A DNA stretch of 64,000 nucleotides, from the NCBI RefSeq assembly GCF_013401555.1, contig NZ_CP058552.1:1798001-1862000 (forward strand). The letters are read 5' to 3'. This DNA comes from Paenibacillus sp. E222 (GTDB lineage Bacteria > Bacillota > Bacilli > Paenibacillales > Paenibacillaceae). The position numbers and the translations under genes were made by a program. The notes under the pieces were generated by a model that did not search any database, was not told the DNA's origin, and saw only the letters and a program-made list of their open reading frames with translations. Of this stretch, positions 27,729-37,430 are shown one piece after another. Every line of letters begins with the position of its first letter. The first letter of the stretch is position 1.

Positions 27729-28640
27729 ATGAAGCAAAATCAGTCCAGCATTACATCCTTGATATCGGCTTTTGGTCGAGCCTATCACTGCCAATACGAT
27801 ACACCGCTTATTTTTAATGATTATTTAGCCAAAGCGCTTATCACTCCTCAAGAGTTTGCGGATATCCGCGAGAACATGATTCAAGGCATCCATTTTTTCA
27901 ACCCGGACATGGCTCATCTGATCAAGGACGACCCGGACAAAATATTGAGGTGGATTGTACAGACCCAGCTTGCTCCAACCCCCTTGGCCCGTGCTGCATA
28001 TTGTGAAAGGGTGTTGCTTCATGAACTGGCATTGGGAAGCACACAATATGTGATTCTTGGAGCCGGTCTCGATACGTTTGCGCTGCGGCATATGGAATTA
28101 AAGAATAGCCTGAGGATTATTGAGGTGGACGCCCCGCCCACACAGCAATTCAAGCTCAGTCGGCTGGCGTCCTTAAAACAGCCTGTTCCATTGAATCTGC
28201 GCTTTGTGGCCATGGATTTAACCAATAAGGATTCTCTTCCAACGTTGGACGAAGAGTTAAGTGGGGAGAAGTCCTTTTTGAGTCTACTTGGCGTCTCTTT
28301 TTACTGGACCAAAGAAGACCTGTCCGAGCTGTTGCGAGTGTTGTTTACGAATCTACCGTCCGGGAGTTCAATTGTTTTTGACTACGCTGACGAGCATCTT
28401 TTTGAAACGAAGGGCATATATAATCGTGTGGACCATATGGTCCAGATGGCTGCCGCTGGCGGTGAGCCGATGAAATCTGGGTACGCCTATGTGGAGATGG
28501 AGGCCTTGCTTGATGAAGCAGGACTGCTTATATATGAGCATTTGACTCCAGAAGCGATCCATGAACAGTTTTTCCAGAATCGAACCGATCATCTGATGGC
28601 ATTTGAAACGATACATTTTATTCACGCGGTAAAAAAATAA
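27729..28640 (+). CDS. Class I SAM-dependent methyltransferase, LCM/PPM-like family
   Basis: A 303-residue cytoplasmic methyltransferase. The SAM site appears as YVILGAGLDTFALR (near 105) and IIEVDAPPTQQFK, the pattern of the leucine carboxyl methyltransferase-like family (PF04072 type). GGGAGG (27715-27720) precedes ATG 27729. The family includes polyketide and small-molecule O-methyltransferases, and the substrate cannot be read from sequence. A consensus promoter followed by a terminator in the leader suggests conditional expression. Confidence 0.88.
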   Translation: MKQNQSSITSLISAFGRAYHCQYDTPLIFNDYLAKALITPQEFADIRENMIQGIHFFNPDMAHLIKDDPDKILRWIVQTQLAPTPLARAAYCERVLLHELALGSTQYVILGAGLDTFALRHMELKNSLRIIEVDAPPTQQFKLSRLASLKQPVPLNLRFVAMDLTNKDSLPTLDEELSGEKSFLSLLGVSFYWTKEDLSELLRVLFTNLPSGSSIVFDYADEHLFETKGIYNRVDHMVQMAAAGGEPMKSGYAYVEMEALLDEAGLLIYEHLTPEAIHEQFFQNRTDHLMAFETIHFIHAVKK

Positions 28641-28792
28641 ATTGTTCCTGCAAGTGTTGACGCTTGTATAGTTAGCGTTAACGATCAGACCTGTTTAGCT
28701 TCAAAACCTTGCCATTCGGCTGGCTACCCTCCATTTGTGCATAATGCTCATATAATAGAATGGATCTGGTTAAAGGCAGGAGGAGGGGGACG

Positions 28793-30340
28793 ATGTACAA
28801 AATATTGCTTGTCGATGATGAATTTATCATCTCAGATGGGATCTCCAGTGTCGTGAACTGGTCCCAATTGGGGACAGAGCTGATCGGCATTGCGCAGGAA
28901 GGATTGGAAGCGTTATCTTTTATAGAACAGCAGCGTCCAGATATTATCATTTCGGACATTCGCATGCCGGGAATGGATGGGTTACAGCTGATTGAAGCTG
29001 TGGCGGAGAAGTATCCAGATGTCTCGTTTATCCTGCTCACAGGGTTCACGGAATTCGAATATGCGAAGACAGCGATGCAGTATGGCGTGAAGCATTATCT
29101 GCTCAAGCCCTGCAGTGAGGAGCATCTCGTACAGGCCATTGGTGAACTGGTTAGTGAGAAGCGGGAGTGGACGGATCAGGAGCGTTTTGTACAATCGATC
29201 CAATATAATTTGGAGCGTGTACTACCGCATGCCAAGGAATATTTTCTAAAGGAGCTGGTCAGTAACAGAACTTATGGGGTCAAGGAATGGAAGTATTTCG
29301 GAGAGCTGTTCGATGTAAAAATTCAGGATCAGCGTGTGCGGTTGCTGTTGGTAGAGATTGAGGGAGATCATGAGTATTTGCACTTGTTCGCGGTCAAGAA
29401 CATCGCCGAGGATATTTTTCATAATCCGATCTTAAGTACCACGGTTGGAGGTCATGTGCTACTGATGATGGAGGACAAGTTGTCTGAAACGCAGTTGTTC
29501 CATAATATTGATGAGATCCGCGCCACATTTACCCGATACTATCATGATGATCTCACAATTGCTCTTAGCGAACCAGGAGATCTTCCACAGGCACGGCAAT
29601 TGTACATGCAGACGCTAGTCTATCTCAATTACCGCTTTTACCTCGGTGAAGGCAGTCTTATTATGAAGCGGGATGTCTACTCGCCAGGCGAGCGGACTCT
29701 TCCTGAATTCGAATATGATCCAGAGCGGATGGCTACGGCGATCAAGGCTGGACACTGGCAAGAAGCCGGAACAGAGCTGAACAGAGTGTTTCAGCTGCTC
29801 GCTGACTTGCGATACGATATATCTCAAACGAAGTCCTATCTTATTCAAATATTTATGGAAATGATTCGGCTCAGCGGCTCTACCGAGATGAAAAGGTATA
29901 TGGACCAATTGCCAGGTATGATTGAATCCAGCACGTTGCATTCCTTTCAACAGTTTCTGCTTGCCGTTGCCAAGGAAATTACGCTTCGCCGCTACGAACA
30001 ACACCGCTCCAGACAATCACAGATGGTGGGCAGTGTGAAGCAGATCGTAGAGAAGCGCTACAGGGACGAAACACTGACGCTCCAGTCCATCGCCGGAGAA
30101 ATATATATGAATCCGGACTACATTGGTAAAATGTTCAAAAAAGAAACAGGTGAGAAATTCACCAATTATGTGTTAAGTTACCGCATCCAAAGAGCATTGG
30201 AGCTGCTGGAGCAGGACGGAAACTGTACCGTATCCTGGCTTGCCGAACAGACGGGCTTTGGCTCCAATTGGCCGTATTTTAGCAAAATGTTCAAAAAATA
30301 CACGGGTTTCTCCCCTTCCGAGTACAAGAAAGTGCCCTAG
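28793..30340 (+). CDS. Response regulator, YesN type, second set
   Basis: A 515-residue receiver-AraC regulator: phospho-acceptor Asp in DIIISDIRMPGMDG (near 54), Lys in HYLLKPCSEEH (near 104), a middle domain, and an AraC helix-turn-helix at about 405-510 ending in MFKKYTGFSPSEYK. ATG 28793 has GGAGGAGGGGG upstream; the longer frame from 28760 has no receiver residues. The gene is followed by a terminator and then an ABC importer operon whose fourth gene is a YesM kinase, its likely partner. The kinase and regulator genes are therefore separated by the transport genes. Confidence 0.93.
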   Translation: MYKILLVDDEFIISDGISSVVNWSQLGTELIGIAQEGLEALSFIEQQRPDIIISDIRMPGMDGLQLIEAVAEKYPDVSFILLTGFTEFEYAKTAMQYGVKHYLLKPCSEEHLVQAIGELVSEKREWTDQERFVQSIQYNLERVLPHAKEYFLKELVSNRTYGVKEWKYFGELFDVKIQDQRVRLLLVEIEGDHEYLHLFAVKNIAEDIFHNPILSTTVGGHVLLMMEDKLSETQLFHNIDEIRATFTRYYHDDLTIALSEPGDLPQARQLYMQTLVYLNYRFYLGEGSLIMKRDVYSPGERTLPEFEYDPERMATAIKAGHWQEAGTELNRVFQLLADLRYDISQTKSYLIQIFMEMIRLSGSTEMKRYMDQLPGMIESSTLHSFQQFLLAVAKEITLRRYEQHRSRQSQMVGSVKQIVEKRYRDETLTLQSIAGEIYMNPDYIGKMFKKETGEKFTNYVLSYRIQRALELLEQDGNCTVSWLAEQTGFGSNWPYFSKMFKKYTGFSPSEYKKVP

Positions 30341-30407
30341 AACAGCGTTACTGTCGCATGAACATATCTCACTGGCATATTTCACTTGTACCTTATCTAC
30401 ATACCTC

Positions 30408-30444
30408 GCCCTGTTTGCCTTCATCGGCAGCAGGGTCTTTTTTT
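30408..30444 (+). terminator. Terminator after the second YesN gene
   Basis: CCCTG..TGCC pairs with GGCA..CAGGG (TT/AG internal mismatch), loop TTCATC, followed by seven T. The transporter genes from 30568 therefore need read-through or their own promoter. Confidence 0.85.
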
Positions 30445-30567
30445 GTCGGACGGAACTCGGTTTTGAACATCCATTTAACGGAAATGAGCATGGGAAGAAA
30501 AGGCGCTCGCTTCTATTATTAGAGGTGTCATGTTAGTGAATGAACATCGAGAGTGGAGGTTGAGTGG

Positions 30568-31533
30568 ATGGAGCTGAATCGAAGCCGGGGGATCGAACCT
30601 GGGCGTTTGAAGCCAGCTGGCAAATGGAGTTCGATGAAAAAGGAGCTTGTCCGCAACAGATACGTGTATCTGATGCTCGTTCCGGTTGTAGCCTACTATC
30701 TGATTTTCAGCTATGGGCCGATGTACGGGCTGCTGATGGCATTTCAGGAATCCTACAGCCCGGTCAAAGGAATCCTGGCAGGCGAATGGGTTGGTTTTGA
30801 TAATTTCACCATGTTTTTTGAAAGTTATTATTTCTGGCGACTGATCAAGAACACGCTGATTTTGAGTTTTTACAGCATTGTGTTTGGTTTCCCCGCTCCA
30901 ATCATCCTGGCCCTGTTACTGAACGAAGTACGGAAAAAGTGGTTCAGAAGCACGGTGCAGACGATTAGTTACATGCCACATTTCATCTCGGTTGTCGTCG
31001 TGGTCGGAATGTTGAAAACGTTCTCCGCATTGGATGGCGGACTATTTAACGTCATTCGTGACTTTTTCGACCTGCAACCCATCATGTTTCTGGCGGAGAA
31101 GGATATGTTCCGTCCGATGTACATCCTGTCCAACATCTGGCAGGGGGCGGGCTGGGCATCGATTATCTTTTTGGCAGCGCTCAGCGGGATTGATCCACAG
31201 CTGTATGAGGCTTCCAAAATTGATGGCGCAGGCCGCTGGAGACAGCTGCTTCATATTACACTGCCGGGAATCATGCCAACGATTGTGATCATGTTGATTT
31301 TGCGCATGGGGGCGGTGATGAACGCTGATTTTCAGAAAATATTGCTGATGCAAACGGCACCGACCTATGAGACATCGGATGTCATCTCCACCTTTGTTTA
31401 TCGATCCGGTATTTTGGAGGGCAATTATACGTATTCCACGGCCATCGGACTTTTCAATGGCGTCATTAATTTCGCACTGCTTATTATGGCCAATGCGATT
31501 AGCAGAAAGCTTAACTCAACCAGTCTCTGGTAA
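30568..31533 (+). CDS. ABC transporter permease, LplB/YteP type
   Basis: A 321-residue sugar importer permease with an N-terminal cytoplasmic basic stretch, six hydrophobic segments and an EAA-like loop (PQLYEASKIDGAGRWRQLL). ATG 30568 has GGAGGT 7 bases upstream and is preferred to in-frame GTG 30553. It is the first gene of an operon with a second permease, a binding lipoprotein, a kinase and a second binding protein. No glycosidase is linked, so the sugar is unknown. Confidence 0.92.
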   Translation: MELNRSRGIEPGRLKPAGKWSSMKKELVRNRYVYLMLVPVVAYYLIFSYGPMYGLLMAFQESYSPVKGILAGEWVGFDNFTMFFESYYFWRLIKNTLILSFYSIVFGFPAPIILALLLNEVRKKWFRSTVQTISYMPHFISVVVVVGMLKTFSALDGGLFNVIRDFFDLQPIMFLAEKDMFRPMYILSNIWQGAGWASIIFLAALSGIDPQLYEASKIDGAGRWRQLLHITLPGIMPTIVIMLILRMGAVMNADFQKILLMQTAPTYETSDVISTFVYRSGILEGNYTYSTAIGLFNGVINFALLIMANAISRKLNSTSLW

Positions 31534-31548
31534 TTGGAAGGTGAAGCG

Positions 31549-32418
31549 ATGAAACAGTCTATAGGGGAACGACTTTTTGATGCATTCAATACATTGCTGC
31601 TCGTGGTGATCATGATTTTATCCTTTTACCCGATGCTGTACGTGTTCAATTCTTCGATTAGTGATCCGGATCAGATGCTGCGTTCCCGGTCACTGATGCT
31701 CATTCCTGAAGGCTTCCAGCTGGGAGCGTACAAGTCGGTATTTCAGGATACTCGCATCTATACCGGATATATGAACACCTTGTTCTATGTTGTGGTCGGC
31801 ACGGCCATCAATCTGCTCATGACTTCGCTGGCAGCCTATGGCTTATCACGCAGTGATCTGATGGGCAGAAAAACGTTGATGAAATTAATTACGTTCACGA
31901 TGTTTTTTGGCGGGGGCATGATCCCGACTTTTCTGCTGATTCAAAATCTGGGCATGGTGGATACCCGTTTCGCGCTTATTATTCCGGGTGCCATCAGTAC
32001 ATTCTATTTTCTCATTATGAAAACAAACTTTGAGGGCATTCCGATCAGTCTGATCGAATCAGCGAAGCTTGATGGTGCCAATGACTTTCTGATTTTGTTC
32101 CGAATCGTACTGCCTTTGTCAAAGCCAATCCTGGCGGTCATGATGCTGTATTATGCGGTGGACCATTGGAATGATTATGTCGGGCCGATGCTCTATCTAC
32201 GCAGTCAGGAGTTATATCCGATTCAGATTATTATGCGTGATATTCTGATCAGCAGCAGTACGGAGGCCATGGGTGCTGGCGCCGATACCGGCTTTGCCAT
32301 TGGGGAGAACATCAAATATGCGACCATTATTATCTCCACGCTGCCGATTATGCTGGTATATCCATTCATCCAACGTTATTTTGTTCAGGGCGCTCTAATC
32401 GGTGCTGTGAAACAATAA
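31549..32418 (+). CDS. ABC transporter permease, YtcP type
   Basis: A 289-residue permease of the MalG-like branch (six hydrophobic segments, EAA loop LIESAKLDGANDFLILF). ATG 31549 has GGAAGGTGA upstream; the in-frame TTG directly after the previous stop is less likely. It follows the first permease by 15 bases and pairs with it to form the channel. Confidence 0.92.
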   Translation: MKQSIGERLFDAFNTLLLVVIMILSFYPMLYVFNSSISDPDQMLRSRSLMLIPEGFQLGAYKSVFQDTRIYTGYMNTLFYVVVGTAINLLMTSLAAYGLSRSDLMGRKTLMKLITFTMFFGGGMIPTFLLIQNLGMVDTRFALIIPGAISTFYFLIMKTNFEGIPISLIESAKLDGANDFLILFRIVLPLSKPILAVMMLYYAVDHWNDYVGPMLYLRSQELYPIQIIMRDILISSSTEAMGAGADTGFAIGENIKYATIIISTLPIMLVYPFIQRYFVQGALIGAVKQ

Positions 32419-32444
32419 AAATGTATCCTATGGAGGCGAATTAC

Positions 32445-34094
32445 GTGAAAAAAAGAATGGGGTCCATCCTGTTGTCATCACTACTTAGCATGTCTTTGCT
32501 GGCGGGCTGTACGGGGGATAATGAACCAGGTAACGCAGAGCCGGCAGAAGGAACAGAACCTGCGGTTCAGGCGTTGACGGAGATACCGCTACCGATTACA
32601 AGTGAGCCATTTACCATTGACTACTGGCGCGCCAATGACGCCAAACTGACAGCTTCCTTGAACAATTTTGGCGATATGGCCGCTTACAAGGAAAAGGAGA
32701 AGTTGACGGGCATTCAAGTGAAGTTCACACATCCTCCGCTTGGACAACAGCGTGACCAATTCAATCTGTTAATCTCCACAAAGGAGCTGCCGGACGTTAT
32801 TTATTATAACTGGGCCGATGCGGTTGGCGGACCGGAAAAAATGATCAAGGACGGCCGGATCATCCGGTTAAATGAATTGATCGACAGTTATGCACCGAAC
32901 CTGAAGCGGATCATTGAATCGGATCCGGATGTGAAGAAGCAGATTGCACTTGACGATGGAACGATCTATATGTTCCCGCTGCTGAAGCTGGATGCATTGA
33001 AATTGAATGCCACTTCCGGTTTGATTATGCGCCAGGATTGGCTCGATAAACTGAATCTCAAGGTACCTACCAACATCGATGAGTGGTATACGGTACTCAA
33101 GGCATTCAAGGAACAGGACCCTAACGGCAATGGCAAGCCAGATGAGCTGCCATTCACCGGCAACTGGGGACCGGGCAACCTGACCAAGCTCCATGATTTT
33201 GCGGCGGCCTTTGGTGTCATTGGTGGCTTCCAGTTGAATGGAGACAAGGTGGAGTTTGGACCGATTCAGCCGGGTTACCGGGATTTCCTGGAGACCATGG
33301 CCAAGTGGTACAAGGAAGGGCTGATTGATCCCGAGATCATGACCAATGACGGCAAAGCGTTTGACTATAAGGTTACCAGCAATCTGGCAGGCGCATATCA
33401 GGGCGGTGTATTCAGTGGTATGGGAAAATACTTCAATCTGATGAGAGATACCGATCCGAACTTTAATGTGACCGGCGTACCGTGGCCTGTATCTCCCGAT
33501 GGAACTTCTTATGCCACCTTCAATCTGGAGAATAAGGTCCTAAGTTATGGTGAGGCTATTACGGCTTCTGCAGACGAAGAGAAACTGAAATATATTGTGC
33601 AGTGGATGGACTATAACTATAGCGAAGAGGGTAGCGACCTGTTCAACTTTGGTATCGAAAATGACAGTTATGTTCGGGACGGAGAAGGTGTGAAATTCAC
33701 AGATACCATCATTGATAATCCGAACGGTCTGACGTATGATCAGGCACTGGCATCCTATGCCTTATCCATTATGGACGGTCCGATCAATCAGGATAGCCGT
33801 TACCTGGATGCATTATTATTTGACGATGGACAGCGTGCAGCGAATGCGGAATGGATGAAAGCAAGCTCGGCCTTAACACTTCCCCCAATTCGCTTGTCCA
33901 CAGAAGAGGTAACCACTAGTACGTCCATCATGAGCCAGGTGAATACGTATTTAAATGAGACGATGACAGCCATCATTAGCGGACAGAAACCAATCACCGA
34001 ATTCGACACGATGGCCGAAACCATCAAGAGCATGGACATTGAGCGTGCGATTGAGGTTCATCAGGCGGCCTATGACCGATATCAGTCCAAATAA
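32445..34094 (+). CDS. Extracellular binding lipoprotein, LplA type
   Basis: A 549-residue solute-binding lipoprotein with a signal peptide ending in the lipobox LLAGC (near residue 21), an acidic linker and a two-lobed family 1 domain. The start is GTG 32445, with GGAGG 8 bases upstream; ATG 32421 would add residues before a poorly formed leader. Its size fits the large LplA binding proteins that work with LplB and YtcP permeases. It should bind an oligosaccharide of unknown type. Confidence 0.92.
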   Translation: MKKRMGSILLSSLLSMSLLAGCTGDNEPGNAEPAEGTEPAVQALTEIPLPITSEPFTIDYWRANDAKLTASLNNFGDMAAYKEKEKLTGIQVKFTHPPLGQQRDQFNLLISTKELPDVIYYNWADAVGGPEKMIKDGRIIRLNELIDSYAPNLKRIIESDPDVKKQIALDDGTIYMFPLLKLDALKLNATSGLIMRQDWLDKLNLKVPTNIDEWYTVLKAFKEQDPNGNGKPDELPFTGNWGPGNLTKLHDFAAAFGVIGGFQLNGDKVEFGPIQPGYRDFLETMAKWYKEGLIDPEIMTNDGKAFDYKVTSNLAGAYQGGVFSGMGKYFNLMRDTDPNFNVTGVPWPVSPDGTSYATFNLENKVLSYGEAITASADEEKLKYIVQWMDYNYSEEGSDLFNFGIENDSYVRDGEGVKFTDTIIDNPNGLTYDQALASYALSIMDGPINQDSRYLDALLFDDGQRAANAEWMKASSALTLPPIRLSTEEVTTSTSIMSQVNTYLNETMTAIISGQKPITEFDTMAETIKSMDIERAIEVHQAAYDRYQSK

Positions 34095-34140
34095 ACCGTG
34101 AGAAATCGAGCGCTAAAACTTTGGGAAAACCTTCCTGCAT

Positions 34141-34162
34141 GTGATATACCTAGTAGTATCAC
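34141..34162 (+). other. Small inverted repeat before the sensor kinase gene
   Basis: GTGATA (34141-34146) and TATCAC (34157-34162) form a short stem with a 10-base loop, 24 bases before the kinase ATG. It may limit read-through or translation; it has no T-tract. Confidence 0.35.
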
Positions 34163-34186
34163 GTGGTTCAAAGGAGCGCTTTGGTC

Positions 34187-35944
34187 ATGAAAGCCTACCG
34201 CAAACTCAGCATCAAAATGAAAATGTTTCTGATGATCATGGTCATGATGGCGTTTATCATCATCCTTGCGTTTGGTTCCTTGTATTATACGTACTCGGTG
34301 TATGACAAACAGCTGTTTGATAAGTCTTCCCGTCTTCTGAACCTTTCCTCGTCTACAGTGGATGTTGAACTTCAGAAGTTGGAAGCGTTATCATTAAACA
34401 TGATCTCTGATACGCAGATTCAAAGGGCTTTGAAGTCATTGCTGGATGACGATAGCGCATATTCAAGCTTTATTGAACGGAAGAAGATCACAGATCGGCT
34501 ATGGGAGCATATTAGTGGGGCTGCACGATATGTGCAGTCCGTTCATCTGATTGATTCCAGGGGAAGAGTGAATAAATATGGCGAAACACTAACCGTATCT
34601 CCTGAGAAATATGATCGGATGATTGCGGCTGCGGAGCAGGCCAATGGTGCAGTGCGCTGGCTATACCCGGATGACGATGACCCGATGCTGGTTATGGTGC
34701 GTCAGGTGCGGGCCTACGAACCGATGACCCTGGAACCGGTAGGCATACTGTTTCTGCGTATTAATATTGAGCGACTCGTTGAGGAGTATGCGGGCATGGA
34801 TAGCCGGGACAGTGACATTATTTTAAAAGCAGGCAGTGAGGTGGTCTATCCTTATCGTCAGCTTCCAGAAGCGGTGTCCGCGGGGCTCAATCCACTTCCA
34901 GGCAGTGGGGGATATGAGATTAAAAATCTGGATGGGAGGGAGATATTCCTTTCTCAGAAAAAATCCGCCTACACCGGCTGGGTTTATTATAATATGGCCT
35001 CTTATGATGAGATTTTTGAACGTATCATATGGCTGAAAAATAGTTTGATTGTCGTTTATCTTATCGCCATTCTGGTTGTTCTCGCGCTTGGTATGGTGTT
35101 CGCACGCAGTCTGACAAGGCCGATCAGGCAGCTTATCAGTCAGATGAAGGAGGTTCAGTATGGGGATCTGGAGAACATAGACGCCAATCTGTCCATTCCA
35201 ACCCACCAGCACATGGATGAATTGGGGTTGCTACAGCGTACGTATCGACTGATGATTACACATATTAATACATTGATCAAAGAAAATTATGCAAGTCAGC
35301 TGGTCATTAAAGAAACGGAGTTTAAGGCGCTTCAGGCGCAGATCAATCCACACTTTTTGTATAATGCGCTGGATTCAATCCATTGGCTTGCCAAAAAGAA
35401 CAGGCAGGAGCAAATCTCCAGTATGGTGCTGTCACTCGGGTATTTGCTGCGTTCCTCCATCAGCTTCAAGCAAAATATCATCACCCTTGCCGAAGAGCTG
35501 GAGATCGTCAGCCATTACATCACCATTCAGACCTACCGTTTCCGGCAGCGGCTGGATTTCCGCTTGGATGTGCCCGCTCCTTATCTGGAATGTGCCATTC
35601 CCAAGTTAACCCTACAGCCATTACTGGAGAATGCCATTCAATACGGATTGGAACCACAGGTTGGTTCATGTCTAATTCGAGTGTATGCCGAGATATCAGG
35701 TGGCAAGCTGGCCCTTATCGTGGAGGATCACGGTCCCGGCATGGAACCCGAATATGTGGAACAGGTACTGCGCGGTGAAGTGAAAACGAGAGGAACAGGT
35801 ATTGGCCTCCTGAATATCAGGGAGCGAGTACGTCTGGCTTTTGGCGAAGAATATGATGTTCTGCTGGAGAGCAGGCCGGGGCTTGGAACGAGAGTGACGG
35901 TGCTGCTGCCACCCCCATCACCAGGTAAGGAGGATAGGCCATGA
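34187..35944 (+). CDS. Sensor histidine kinase, YesM type, second set
   Basis: A 585-residue membrane kinase: hydrophobic segments at about 10-35 and 285-308 flank an extracellular sensor domain, then a HAMP region, the phospho-acceptor motif QAQINPHFLYNALDS, and an ATPase domain (LENAIQYGLEP, EDHGPGME, GTGIGLLNIRERV). ATG 34187 has AAAGGAG upstream. Its likely partner is the YesN regulator at 28793. Its stop overlaps the start of the second binding protein by four bases, so the two are translationally coupled. Confidence 0.93.
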   Translation: MKAYRKLSIKMKMFLMIMVMMAFIIILAFGSLYYTYSVYDKQLFDKSSRLLNLSSSTVDVELQKLEALSLNMISDTQIQRALKSLLDDDSAYSSFIERKKITDRLWEHISGAARYVQSVHLIDSRGRVNKYGETLTVSPEKYDRMIAAAEQANGAVRWLYPDDDDPMLVMVRQVRAYEPMTLEPVGILFLRINIERLVEEYAGMDSRDSDIILKAGSEVVYPYRQLPEAVSAGLNPLPGSGGYEIKNLDGREIFLSQKKSAYTGWVYYNMASYDEIFERIIWLKNSLIVVYLIAILVVLALGMVFARSLTRPIRQLISQMKEVQYGDLENIDANLSIPTHQHMDELGLLQRTYRLMITHINTLIKENYASQLVIKETEFKALQAQINPHFLYNALDSIHWLAKKNRQEQISSMVLSLGYLLRSSISFKQNIITLAEELEIVSHYITIQTYRFRQRLDFRLDVPAPYLECAIPKLTLQPLLENAIQYGLEPQVGSCLIRVYAEISGGKLALIVEDHGPGMEPEYVEQVLRGEVKTRGTGIGLLNIRERVRLAFGEEYDVLLESRPGLGTRVTVLLPPPSPGKEDRP

Positions 35945-37233
35945 GAAGATTGTTGCGAATCATAGGCATGATCTGTCTTCTGCTGACTCTTCCTGGCTGT
36001 GTGAGCCAACTGGATAAAAGGCCAGGCATGATCGTTGACGAAGAACCGATAACGCTGCGCATCGCTTGGTGGGGTGGGGAGTTTCGCAACAATGCAACGA
36101 TTGCCGTTATCGATCTGTATGAGAAGTTGAACCCACATGTAAACATTGAATACGAATATAGCAGTTTCAACGAATACTGGAGAAAACTTGCCCCACATGC
36201 AGCAGGCAATGCGTTGCCCGACATCATCCAGATGGACATCTCCTATCTGTCCCAGTACAGTTCGTTGCAACTGTTGGAGGATATGACGCCGTACATGCAG
36301 AGCGGACTGATTGACACGACAGATATTGAGAAGCAACAGCTGGAGAGTGGAAGCCTGAATGGCAAAACCTATGGTCTCAGTTTGGGGGTTAACGCCATGC
36401 TCAGCATCTATGATCCGGAAGTGTTGAAGGCCAATGATATTGAATTGCCAACGGATATGTGGACATGGGCGGATTTTGACCGCATGGGCGAGCAATTGCT
36501 GGGGAAAGGCATCTATCTGGGAACCTACTTCACGCCGGAACAGTTTTTCGCGTATTACTTGAGACAGTATGGTTCCAAGCTATACGCCGAGGATGGCAGA
36601 AGATTGGGTTATGAGGATGATGGATTGTTTATTGATTACTTTGGCAGGATGCAGCAGCTCGCGGAGAAGAAACTTATTTTTGCACCGGATATCTGGACAT
36701 CCGATATTGGCAAACCCGACAATGACCCGTTTTATCTGGGAGAGGCTTTGTTTAGCTGGGGGTATTCCAACCAATTTATCAGTACCGCTCAGCGTTATGG
36801 CAAACCCCTAACTATATCCCCGATGCCTGGGCCAAACAGCCAGGAGGGGTTGTTTTTGAAGCCAGGCATGTTTTTCTCCATCGCGGGCAATTCCAGACAT
36901 AAGGAAGAAGCTGCCAAGTTCATCAACTTTTTTGTGAATGATTTGGATGCCAATCTGTTGCTCAAAGGGGAGCGGGGGGTGCCTGTCTCGTCCCGTGTCA
37001 AAGAGCGGATGAAGCTGGTGGTTGAACCGGAGCTGGCGCAGGTGTTTGATTATATTGATTGGGTTGCCGATCACAGCACCCAGATGGACCCGCCTGATCC
37101 TGTAGGTGCACCCGAGGTCACTGCGGTGCTGCGGGAGCTGTATGATCTGCTGTTGTTTGGCAAAATTACGCCTGAACAGGCGGCGAAGCATTTCCGTGAG
37201 CGGGCAAACGCAATTCTGGGTGGGAAGTTATAA
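35941..37233 (+). CDS. Second sugar-binding lipoprotein, coupled to the sensor kinase
   Basis: A 430-residue family 1 binding protein with a short signal peptide ending in LPGC (near residue 20; Pro before Gly is unusual for a lipobox). The mature domain opens with ITLRIAWWGGEFRN, as in MalE-like proteins. It is distinct from the 549-residue binding protein in the same operon. The ATGA overlap with the YesM gene suggests it may present the ligand to the kinase rather than to the permeases. That role is inference. Confidence 0.9.
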   Translation: MRRLLRIIGMICLLLTLPGCVSQLDKRPGMIVDEEPITLRIAWWGGEFRNNATIAVIDLYEKLNPHVNIEYEYSSFNEYWRKLAPHAAGNALPDIIQMDISYLSQYSSLQLLEDMTPYMQSGLIDTTDIEKQQLESGSLNGKTYGLSLGVNAMLSIYDPEVLKANDIELPTDMWTWADFDRMGEQLLGKGIYLGTYFTPEQFFAYYLRQYGSKLYAEDGRRLGYEDDGLFIDYFGRMQQLAEKKLIFAPDIWTSDIGKPDNDPFYLGEALFSWGYSNQFISTAQRYGKPLTISPMPGPNSQEGLFLKPGMFFSIAGNSRHKEEAAKFINFFVNDLDANLLLKGERGVPVSSRVKERMKLVVEPELAQVFDYIDWVADHSTQMDPPDPVGAPEVTAVLRELYDLLLFGKITPEQAAKHFRERANAILGGKL

Positions 37234-37292
37234 GAATGAACTAGATCATATATGTATTTAATGGGCTTGGGGCTGTTGTCGTTCACAAGCTC

Positions 37293-37324
37293 AACCTTCA
37301 TTCTACTCGGGTGAGGGTTTTTGT
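37293..37324 (+). terminator. Terminator of the second transporter operon
   Basis: AACCTTCA pairs with TGAGGGTT (one G-T pair) over an 11-base loop, followed by a T-run. Confidence 0.8.
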
Positions 37325-37430
37325 TATGGAATGGTGTATATTTCCTCTAGTATAATAAAAATGGGTAGTCGTCCTATCTGTAGATTAGATAGATTCTATC
37401 CATATATTATTGGATGAGGAGTGTCAGGAC

